From the NCBI GenBank assembly GCA_018672475.1, contig JABHFS010000025.1, positions 1-41,409 of the forward strand: 41,409 nucleotides of DNA. The letters are read 5' to 3'. Under the pieces are notes generated by a model. That model was given only the letters and a program-made list of their open reading frames with translations, was not told where the DNA came from and ran no database searches. Source of the DNA: Gemmatimonadota bacterium (GTDB lineage Bacteria; Latescibacterota; UBA2968; UBA8231). How positions within the stretch are numbered: the first letter of the stretch is position 1; each line of letters begins with the position of its first letter. Both the position numbers and the translations under genes were made by a program. Below, in pieces: positions 23,341 through 29,840 of the stretch.

Positions 23341-25104
23341 ATGCGATCCCCCCTTCCCTTCCCGCTCTTTCCGCCACCTTCGGACGACGACTTGTCCGGC
23401 GATCTGCAATACCAGCTGTGGCTGCGCATCTTTTATCGCCTACAAGAAGGCGAGTCCATCGTCACCGCCGGTGCCTTCCTACGCGCGATGGAGGAAGAAT
23501 ACCAGGCGTTGACCCGCCGCACACCGGCTGCACGCATCTCCGCATTACTCGAACGCACCATCGCCAAGGTCAACCAAAAGCACCCCGAAACCTTTCTCTG
23601 CAATGGCGTGCAGAACGCCATCGCCGCCGCCTTTTGCAAAAATACCGAAAAATTGAATTGGGACGCCGGTGAAATCGAGGAAAAAGGAGTGGAAACGATT
23701 CGCCGTTTTGTCAACGCGCACATGCGCGGTTTCCTCTCCTATGTCGGTCTCGAAACCAGCAAACTGGACTTGGTCTCTTGCGTGCGCACCGCCGCGCGCC
23801 AGATCCGTCAGATCCGTCAAGAGCAACTGCCCCAGTCCGTGCAAGCGCTCGGTGAACCCACGGGCCCCGCGTCCAGCATTGACCCGTCGCCGTCTATATC
23901 TCCAGCCAACGACGAACTCGAAAACGCGCCGAGTCCCGAGTTGCAAGACGCCATCGCCGATGGCCTGGTGACGCACGACGAACTGCACCAACGCGAGCAA
24001 CAACGCAACGCGACTCGCAACGAGTTGAACCAGGAAGAAACCGCCAAAATCCCCGAGCGGCTCGACACCTACGCATGCCGGGGAATAATCACCTGGGGCG
24101 AGGCGGGCAATCTGCGCAAGATCAACGCGGAGCACGGCCCGTTACAGAGAAACGCCCGGCGATTCGTGCGCAAGCGCATCGAGAAAAAAATCCGCCCAGC
24201 CATCAACCTGACCGTGCTCAATCTCGAAGTTTTCGAAGCCCTGCAACGTATCCCTGAAGCCCGCGACCCCGCGCTACAGTTCCTCGTCCGCCACCGCCGA
24301 CAGGTCCTCTCCGAGGGCGGCGCCGATCTGCAACCTTTGCTCGACGAGCTCGAAACCGATCCTGAATTGACCGACAACCTCTTGGCCTTAGCCGACCGCT
24401 GCGACCAGGAAATCAGCATGATCGCCCTGCGGCTTATGCCCTACGGCCCCTTGCTCGCGGCCCGAGACCACTGTACGGTAGAAGAAGGTTTCGTCGAGGA
24501 ACTGCGCTCGCTCGAACGCGAAGACATCTCCGAGAGGCTCAACAGCCGGAGCGAAATGGTGCGCACCCGGCCGACAACTCAGATTATCGGCCTATTGCAA
24601 CTAATCGACCATACCACGCGGCCGACGCCCTTCAGCCAAGAGCTGCGCATCTTCAAGATCTGCAGCCAGCTCGACGAACTGCACCGCACCGCCAGCGCCG
24701 AACAGGGCTACGCAGAGCTCGAACGCTTTCTCAAACGGCGCCTGCACTATCTCCATCCCGATCTGACGCGCTACGAGATCAAAGCCGCCGAGCGCCACAT
24801 AGACAAAATCCTCAGCGCCAGACCAGCGGTGCTCGAAATCGTCGGCGAAGCGCAAAACGAGATCTCCATCCAACTCGACCTGGACGAAATCGAACGCGGG
24901 GTGCAAATCGCCCGAGTCGCGATGCGCGTAGCCGGCCGCACCCGCTACGTCCCCTATAAAATCATGCCGACGGAAACGACGCCAGGCAAACACATCATCG
25001 TCCGTCGAGACCCGGCTTCGGGTGCGGTCGTGCCGGCACTCAAACGCGGCATCTGCCGCTATGTCGAGCGCGACGGCAATGGCTTCTGGAAATCGGCGAG
25101 TTAG
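23341..25104 (+). CDS. Protein of unknown function, partner of the HTH-REC regulator
   Basis: A 587-aa protein without signal peptide or membrane segments. I recognise no domain. It is highly charged and mainly helical: an N-terminal helical part (1-150), a Pro/Ser/Asn-rich linker (~175-205), a long acidic/basic helical region (205-490) with possible coiled coil (RFVRKRIEKKIRPA), and a more beta-like C-terminus (~495-587: EISIQLDLDEI, ARVAMRVAGRTRYVPYKI). It starts 4 bp after the HTH-REC gene, so the two are cotranscribed; it may be an output or scaffold protein of that pathway. This is inference from position only. Confidence 0.7.
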   Translation: MRSPLPFPLFPPPSDDDLSGDLQYQLWLRIFYRLQEGESIVTAGAFLRAMEEEYQALTRRTPAARISALLERTIAKVNQKHPETFLCNGVQNAIAAAFCKNTEKLNWDAGEIEEKGVETIRRFVNAHMRGFLSYVGLETSKLDLVSCVRTAARQIRQIRQEQLPQSVQALGEPTGPASSIDPSPSISPANDELENAPSPELQDAIADGLVTHDELHQREQQRNATRNELNQEETAKIPERLDTYACRGIITWGEAGNLRKINAEHGPLQRNARRFVRKRIEKKIRPAINLTVLNLEVFEALQRIPEARDPALQFLVRHRRQVLSEGGADLQPLLDELETDPELTDNLLALADRCDQEISMIALRLMPYGPLLAARDHCTVEEGFVEELRSLEREDISERLNSRSEMVRTRPTTQIIGLLQLIDHTTRPTPFSQELRIFKICSQLDELHRTASAEQGYAELERFLKRRLHYLHPDLTRYEIKAAERHIDKILSARPAVLEIVGEAQNEISIQLDLDEIERGVQIARVAMRVAGRTRYVPYKIMPTETTPGKHIIVRRDPASGAVVPALKRGICRYVERDGNGFWKSAS

Positions 25105-25205
25105 ACGGATTATCGCACTCGGATTACTCTACACCTGCCGTTGCAGCCAACGCTTCAAAACCTATGCCCCCAAGAGCAGGCTCTTCCGCGACCTCACCGG
25201 TCCGG

Positions 25206-25246
25206 CATGTCAATCTGCACCTGGGAACAGGTGCCTGATCGACATG
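25206..25246. other. Structured hairpin in the gap before selB's 3' end
   Basis: CATGTC (25206-25211) pairs with GACATG (25241-25246). Inside, GCACCTG (25217-25223) pairs perfectly with CAGGTGC (25228-25234) around a GGAA (GNRA-type) tetraloop, with a small internal loop between the stems. A smaller hairpin lies at 25172-25185 and another at 25319-25334 (GCCGTT/AACGGC). No T-tract follows, so simple termination is not certain. The 250-bp gap between convergent genes holds no convincing ORF. Confidence 0.4.
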
Positions 25247-25354
25247 GTGCCCGAGGAAAGGCTATCCAACGAGCTCGTCTAGGGTTTTATCAACGACTAC
25301 CGGACTGCGCAAGGCCAAGCCGTTGCCCAACGGCCCCTCATCCCGGTCTGCAAT

Positions 25355-27256
25355 TCAACTGAGCAGGACGCGCACGTCCCCATCGCGTGCGGTAAACCCC
25401 GCAGCATCGAAATAACCCAATAGCGCCATCGCGTATTTTCGGTTGCTGCCGATCAACTCGCGAAATTGCGCCACGGTGATCTCACCGTCGGCTTGCAAAT
25501 AAGCGCGCAACCGGTCCTGCACCAAAACCAGGGCTTCGCGATGGACCAACAACCCGCCTTCCAGAGACACCACGACCTCCAGTTCCTGCAAAGCCCGCAA
25601 AAGCGCCTCGACCTGCTGTTGTTCGACAGCCAACGCGCGCGCCAGCCCCGCGGCATCCGGTATGTCGGTGAAGGCCGTGGTATTCAACCGTTTCTCGATC
25701 TCCGTCCTCGTAGCCTCCTCCTCCGGTGTAAAACGGATGCCGTGGGAAGCAGCCCGAACCACAGCCCCATCCATCGCCACCCGACCTTCGTCGACTAGAT
25801 GGCGCAATACGCAATCGAAGAGTTCGGGCTGAGCATAGCGCGCGCTCAAATTGCGCAGCTCCTCGCGCCTGAGCCCCGGCTTGAGCGGCTCACTGCGGTG
25901 AAAATCCGCCAAGGCCGCCTCGATCCACTCACCCCATCGCCCGCGCACCGAGCTATGCAAAAGTTGGGCTCGCCCCTCGGAATCCACTCGCACCACCATC
26001 CCCGCCGCCACCAACTCGCCTAAAACCTCCTGCAACCGCTCCGGCCCGATGCCCAATTCGCCGAGTAAGTCGCGCTCGCTTTTGAGTCGGTCGTCAACCG
26101 CCAGGATCCAGCGTTCGACCACTTGCCGCAACTCGCCGCACTCCAGTACCCGCAGATGATCGAGTAGATCGGCGTCAAAACGTCGGTGTTTGGCCGGATG
26201 CGGGTCGAGCACCGTCCCGCCGCCGATGGTCAACGCCGGCGAATAGCGGCGCACTACGAAACGATCGCCCCAAGCCGCCACCAGCGGCGCCTCCAACCGC
26301 AACTGTACCACACTCTCTTCACCCGGTTCGAGCGGCTTGCGCTCGGGCAGAACCACCCGCGCCATAATCTCCCGCGTCCCCAGGTGCAAGCGAACGCGAG
26401 TCCGCGGTTCGATCGACATCGGGCTCGACTGCAACAGCCGCAATCGCACATCGAGCATCTGCGTCGGGCGAAAGGCTTCCGGGGCGACCAGCAAGTCGCC
26501 GCGCTCGATTTGCCCTTGCTCAACGCCGGCCAGGTTTATCGCCGCCCGATCACCGGCCTGCACCCGGTCTACCGCAACACCGTGTTCCTGCATGCTACGC
26601 ACGCGTACCTCGCGCGCCTCGGGCATAATCTCGACCCGGTCGCCTTCCCCGAGGGATCCCGCCAGCACTGTGCCCGTGCAGACCAGGCCAAACCCCTTGA
26701 CCACGAACGCGCGATCCACCGGCAGGCGAAATGGGGCGTCGGCGCGTTTGTCTTCGGTATCGCCCGCCAATGCCAACAACCGCTGCCGCAGCGGGTCCAC
26801 CCCCTCGCCACTGAGCGCCGAAACCCGAAAGATCTCGGCGTCCTGCAAAAAAGTCCCGTGGGTAAAGTCGCGCAGTTCCTCTTCCACCAAGTCCAGCCAA
26901 TCCTCTTCCACCAAGTCGACCTTATTGAGCACCATCACCCCGCGTTCGACCCCGAGCAGTTCCAGCACGTCGAGATGTTCCCTCGATTGCGGCATCACAC
27001 CGTCGTCGGCGGCGATAACCAATATCGCCACGTCGATGGTACTGACACCTGCGACCATCGTCTTGACGAAACGCTCATGTCCAGGCACGTCGATAATCGT
27101 CGCCGACTCACCTAGGAAGGCGAAACCCAGTTCAATAGTGATCCCCCGGGCCTTTTCTTCTGGTGCCTGATCGGTATCAGTACCGGTCAACGCCTTGACC
27201 AATAGGGTTTTCCCGTGGTCTATATGCCCCGCCGTACCGATGACTGTATGCGCCAT
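25355..27256 (-). CDS. selB: Selenocysteine-specific translation elongation factor SelB
   Basis: A 633-aa SelB. The GTPase domain has G1 GHIDHGKT at 10-17, switch region A-R-G-I-T-I-E-L-G-F, G3 DVPGHE at 56-61 and G4 NKVD at 111-114. EF-Tu-like domains 2 and 3 follow to ~350, then the C-terminal winged-helix repeats (to 633) that bind the SECIS RNA hairpin. Length is close to E. coli SelB (614 aa). It delivers Sec-tRNA to UGA codons, so the organism should make selenoproteins. The usual partners selA, selC and selD are not seen in this window. The gene is convergent with the 587-aa gene, 250 bp apart. Confidence 0.95.
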   Translation of the reverse strand: MAHTVIGTAGHIDHGKTLLVKALTGTDTDQAPEEKARGITIELGFAFLGESATIIDVPGHERFVKTMVAGVSTIDVAILVIAADDGVMPQSREHLDVLELLGVERGVMVLNKVDLVEEDWLDLVEEELRDFTHGTFLQDAEIFRVSALSGEGVDPLRQRLLALAGDTEDKRADAPFRLPVDRAFVVKGFGLVCTGTVLAGSLGEGDRVEIMPEAREVRVRSMQEHGVAVDRVQAGDRAAINLAGVEQGQIERGDLLVAPEAFRPTQMLDVRLRLLQSSPMSIEPRTRVRLHLGTREIMARVVLPERKPLEPGEESVVQLRLEAPLVAAWGDRFVVRRYSPALTIGGGTVLDPHPAKHRRFDADLLDHLRVLECGELRQVVERWILAVDDRLKSERDLLGELGIGPERLQEVLGELVAAGMVVRVDSEGRAQLLHSSVRGRWGEWIEAALADFHRSEPLKPGLRREELRNLSARYAQPELFDCVLRHLVDEGRVAMDGAVVRAASHGIRFTPEEEATRTEIEKRLNTTAFTDIPDAAGLARALAVEQQQVEALLRALQELEVVVSLEGGLLVHREALVLVQDRLRAYLQADGEITVAQFRELIGSNRKYAMALLGYFDAAGFTARDGDVRVLLS

Positions 27257-27413
27257 AACCTCAGCTTTTCTGGATTTATACAGCCTTTCTGGCCATATTC
27301 ATTAAAAGCTATCGCAAAAAAACCACCAGCCAAGCAAAACGAAATCGTCTCGGCGGTACTTTTTTGATAGTTTTTGCTCACTTTAAAGTATTGGCCCGAC
27401 ACTGCCGACACAA

Positions 27414-27796
27414 ATGAAACGATGACTTCTAACCCTGTTGCCCAACGCGTTTTTCTCCCCGTTGATCGCGACACCGATCTCCGCGCAACAAGGGCTCAAC
27501 GGCGTCCTGCGTTATGCCGACGGGAGCCCCGCGCCCGACGTTCGCGTGTTATTCTTCGATCCCGGCGATATCACACCGTCCTATCCGCGCATTTGCGCGG
27601 CTACCCTCTCCAGCCCCCATATCGCCACACAAATCCTGCCACATATCTCAATCGACGAAGACCCGCTGGCGCTGATGGTCGAACCCCGCTAGGCCCAGCG
27701 AAAAAAGGTACCGCAAACTTCGGCCTCGACCTGGTGACCGACAGCAAGATTACCTTAGAGGACTTCTTCCGCTTCGCCGACCGCTTCGGCCAATAA
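27414..27796 (+). pseudogene. Remnant of a secreted protein with dockerin-like C-terminal tail
   Basis: The reading frame is broken. From ATG 27414, M-K-R is followed by TGA, then an open stretch looking like a signal peptide (LLTLLPNAFFSPLIATPISA) and a beta-rich N-terminus (NGVLRYADGSPAPDVRVLFFDPGDI), as in carboxypeptidase-regulatory-like domains, until TAG at 27692. In a different frame the last ~25 codons give D-L-V-T-D-S-K-I-T-L-E-D-F-F-R-F-A-D-R-F-G-Q, the dockerin/EF-hand-like terminal motif of secreted proteins. The middle of the gene has been lost by deletion and frameshift. Selenocysteine readthrough at the first TGA is very unlikely given its place in the signal peptide. The 157 bp before it show nothing. 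Confidence 0.6.
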
Positions 27797-27811
27797 CCCC
27801 ATAGGATTGAC

Positions 27812-28543
27812 ATGGACCTCAAACACCTGCGCCCCTACCAACTGCACGAGTTGGTCGCCGGCGGCCACCCACTACTGGTCCCCGCCGGCTGCATCGAAAC
27901 GCACGGCCCGCATATGGCCATCGGCCACGATACCCTGATCGTCGAGGAGATCTGCGAGCGCATCGTCGCGCGCACCACCTGCGCCATCGCGCCCTCCTTC
28001 GACTACGGTCCCACCGGCTACGCGCTCGGCGGCCCAGAAGACGGTACTATCGACCCCGACTACGACGCCTTCGGCGGCTATGTCAAAAGCATCTTGCGCA
28101 ATTTTATCGAGATGGGCTTCCGCAAGATCTATGTGATCATCATGCACCAGGGCATGGGCGCACCCCTGGCCCTCGCCTTCAGCAAAGGCGCTTCCGAACT
28201 CAGCTTCGAAATGGTGCTCGACAAAGGCCATAAGCGCGGTTGGTGGGGCGACCGCAAAGCTCTCGACAAAGTTGGCTGGAGCAACCCCATCGACGTGCAG
28301 CCGATGATCCTGCCCGAAGCCAGCCCGCCCGCCGGCGGCGACCACGCCGGTTATAACGAAACCTCCTTCCTCATCGCCACTCGCCCCGAACTTGTCGAAC
28401 AAGATCGCCTCGACGAAAACGCGCCCTGGTACTGCCGCGAAAACGAAGAAAAAAATAGTTGGACGGCCAACGCCGAGCACGGTCAGGCGATGGTCGACGC
28501 GGTCGTCGACACTTGGGTCGCCAAAATCGACAAGGAGCGTTAA
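27812..28543 (+). CDS. Creatininase family protein
   Basis: A 243-aa member of the creatininase (creatinine amidohydrolase) family of binuclear metal amidohydrolases. Metal-binding residues are visible as C-I-E-T-H-G-P-H (E29, H31), H-D at 39-40 and G-D-H-A-G-x-N-E-T-S (H178, E183). The usual N-G-H-G-G-N motif is replaced by M-H-Q-G-M-G (111-116), a departure from classical creatininases. Substrates in the family range from creatinine to formamide and cofactor precursors (MftE, FAPy deformylase-type), so no precise role can be given. AGGA precedes the ATG. It is followed one base later by the YciO-type gene, with AAGGAG at the junction, so they form a pair. Confidence 0.8.
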   Translation: MDLKHLRPYQLHELVAGGHPLLVPAGCIETHGPHMAIGHDTLIVEEICERIVARTTCAIAPSFDYGPTGYALGGPEDGTIDPDYDAFGGYVKSILRNFIEMGFRKIYVIIMHQGMGAPLALAFSKGASELSFEMVLDKGHKRGWWGDRKALDKVGWSNPIDVQPMILPEASPPAGGDHAGYNETSFLIATRPELVEQDRLDENAPWYCRENEEKNSWTANAEHGQAMVDAVVDTWVAKIDKER

Positions 28544-28544
28544 A

Positions 28545-29168
28545 ATGGCCACCGTACTCAATATGCATCCCGAGCGCATAAAGGGCCGCCATATCCAGCA
28601 GGCCGTCGACGTGCTGCGCTCAGGCGGCGTTATCATCTATCCCACCGACACCATCTACGGCATCGGCTGCGATATCACCAACAAACAGGCGATCGAACGC
28701 GTGCAGCGCATCAAGGGCCGCGACAAGAAAAAACCGATGTCCTTCGTCTGCGCCGACCTAACCCATATCAGCGACTACGCCAAAGTCTCCAACTACGCGC
28801 ACCGTATCCTCAAGCGCTGCCTGCCCGGCGCCTACACCTTCGTGCTGCCCGCCACCCGCGAGACCCCGCGCGTATTGCAGAGCAAACAGAAAACCATCGG
28901 CCTGCGCATCCCGAACCACCCGATCCCGCTGGCGCTAGTCAGCGCGCTAGGCCAGCCGATCTTGAGCACCAGCGCCAACCGCTCCGAACAGGAGGTGATC
29001 ACCGAGCCATGGATGCTGGAGAACGAGTTGGGGCCACAGGTAGATCTAATTTTGGAGTGCGGGCCATTGCCGGTGCAGGCTTCGAGTGTGGTGTCGTTAA
29101 TAGGAGATGAAGCGGAGGTACTACGGGAAGGGAAAGGGGATCTGAGTTTCTTTGCGGATGAAGGCTAG
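28545..29168 (+). CDS. Sua5/YciO/YrdC family protein (threonylcarbamoyl-AMP synthase-like)
   Basis: A 207-aa YrdC-fold protein. The conserved S/T-D-T/S-x-Y-G-I-G-C motif is P-T-D-T-I-Y-G-I-G-C (residues ~35-44), followed by K-G-R-D-K-K-K-P-M-S, P-G-A-Y-T-F and L-S-T-S-A-N. Overall it resembles E. coli YciO (for example the K-T-I-G-L-R-I-P segment) more than TsaC. The family makes threonylcarbamoyl-adenylate for the t6A tRNA modification; YciO-type members may have weaker or different activity. I chose the ATG at 28545 because AAGGAG lies eight bases upstream; the longer open frame runs inside the preceding gene. Confidence 0.85.
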   Translation: MATVLNMHPERIKGRHIQQAVDVLRSGGVIIYPTDTIYGIGCDITNKQAIERVQRIKGRDKKKPMSFVCADLTHISDYAKVSNYAHRILKRCLPGAYTFVLPATRETPRVLQSKQKTIGLRIPNHPIPLALVSALGQPILSTSANRSEQEVITEPWMLENELGPQVDLILECGPLPVQASSVVSLIGDEAEVLREGKGDLSFFADEG

Positions 29169-29196
29169 AGAGTAGATCTGGTGGAGCGCCACTCTC
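29168..29196 (+). terminator. Weak hairpin after the YciO-type gene
   Basis: GAGAGT at 29168-29173 pairs with ACTCTC at 29191-29196 and encloses a GC-rich segment that can pair partly. There is no T-tract, so termination is only suggested by its place at the stop codon. Confidence 0.3.
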
Positions 29197-29255
29197 CGAA
29201 ACCTATTTCACTTATCTCGGTCTGCAAATTAATTCGCGACCAGGTATAGTAAAGT

Positions 29256-29298
29256 AGCGCCTATCAAGTTGCTGAATCGGACTCATCAAACTGGCGCT
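29256..29298. repeat. Inverted repeat AGCGCC...GGCGCT
   Basis: AGCGCC (29256-29261) pairs with GGCGCT (29293-29298), and inside it AGTT pairs with AACT, giving about a 10-bp stem with a five-base bulge and a ~17-base loop. It lies directly before the larger inverted-repeat element. Confidence 0.35.
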
Positions 29299-29308
29299 GG
29301 GCCTGCGC

Positions 29309-29443
29309 GTTAGCTCAATAGATCCGGCCTGGGAATAGTCCCGCAGCGGATTGTTTAGTCAATTCTGCAGGACAGCAAATTGGCTAAACCCCCTCGGAAT
29401 GGTACAGGACGTGCCAACATTCCCAGGCCGGACCGTCAGTTAA
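29309..29443. repeat. Nested inverted-repeat element, possible structured RNA or MITE
   Basis: A perfect 14-bp inverted repeat (TCCGGCCTGGGAAT at 29323-29336 and its complement at 29419-29432) extends outward imperfectly to about 29309 and 29443 (GTTA...TAAC). Inside lies a second 12-bp stem (GTTTAGTCAATT at 29353-29364 with AATTGGCTAAAC at 29378-29389, one G-U pair) and a small hairpin GGTAC/GTGCC at 29401-29415. No protein is encoded in it. It sits between convergent genes and its right edge touches the 3' end of the acidic-protein gene. Confidence 0.5.
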
Positions 29444-29790
29444 CCCTTATCAGACTTCTCACTTTCACCCTCATCCTCACTTTCACCCTCACCCTCACCC
29501 TCACCCTTATCCTCACCTTCGTCAGTGCCTTCCTCCTCCTCCTCATCTTCAAAATAATCCCCGTACAACTCCTTCAACGCCGGTGTCTCGGCCACATAAG
29601 CCCGCCACCCCTCCATCACCCCTTCGACATCGACACACTTCGAACAAGGCACCAGCATATTGTCCTGGTTGGTGCCAATATAACCCCGGTCATAACAAAC
29701 CTTACACTTCTGTTTCGTCCGTTTCTCGGCGACGATCTCTCGGGCGCGGCCCAAGTGTTCGTCGGGCAGGCGCGGTATTTTTTCGCTCAT
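29440..29790 (-). CDS. Small zinc-binding protein with acidic repeat tail
   Basis: A 116-aa protein. Residues 27-54 hold two C-x-x-C pairs (C29-K-V-C32 and C49-S-K-C52), a rubredoxin/DnaJ-like zinc knuckle. The last ~35 residues are almost only Glu, Gly, Asp and Ser (EDEEEEEG, then GEGEGEGESEDEG), encoded by near-repeats of the hexamer CACCCT on the plus strand. Repeat-driven length change is likely. No family recognised; a protein- or RNA-binding adaptor is possible. The ATG is preceded by AAGGGG (minus strand). It is divergent from the SppA-like gene. Confidence 0.65.
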   Translation of the reverse strand: MSEKIPRLPDEHLGRAREIVAEKRTKQKCKVCYDRGYIGTNQDNMLVPCSKCVDVEGVMEGWRAYVAETPALKELYGDYFEDEEEEEGTDEGEDKGEGEGEGESEDEGESEKSDKG

Positions 29791-29840
29791 TTTTTCCCCT
29801 TCGGTTGACAGGCGACCCCACAGGCCGTTTCATACAGGAA

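Noticed and set aside
25206..25246. SRP RNA domain IV or SECIS element
   Set aside because: It has a GGAA tetraloop but not the conserved SRP internal-loop bases, and no UGA-containing gene lies upstream.
26186..27115. 309-codon plus-strand ORF opposite selB
   Set aside because: Full GTPase motifs on the minus strand prove selB; the opposite frame is a shadow.
27414..27425. Selenocysteine at the in-frame TGA of the pseudogene
   Set aside because: The TGA is at codon 4, within a signal peptide, with no SECIS-like hairpin seen after it, and the gene is frameshifted further on.
29456..29520. CRISPR or tandem-repeat array suggested by the CACCCT-like repeats
   Set aside because: The repeats are the codons of the acidic tail of the minus-strand gene, without spacers.
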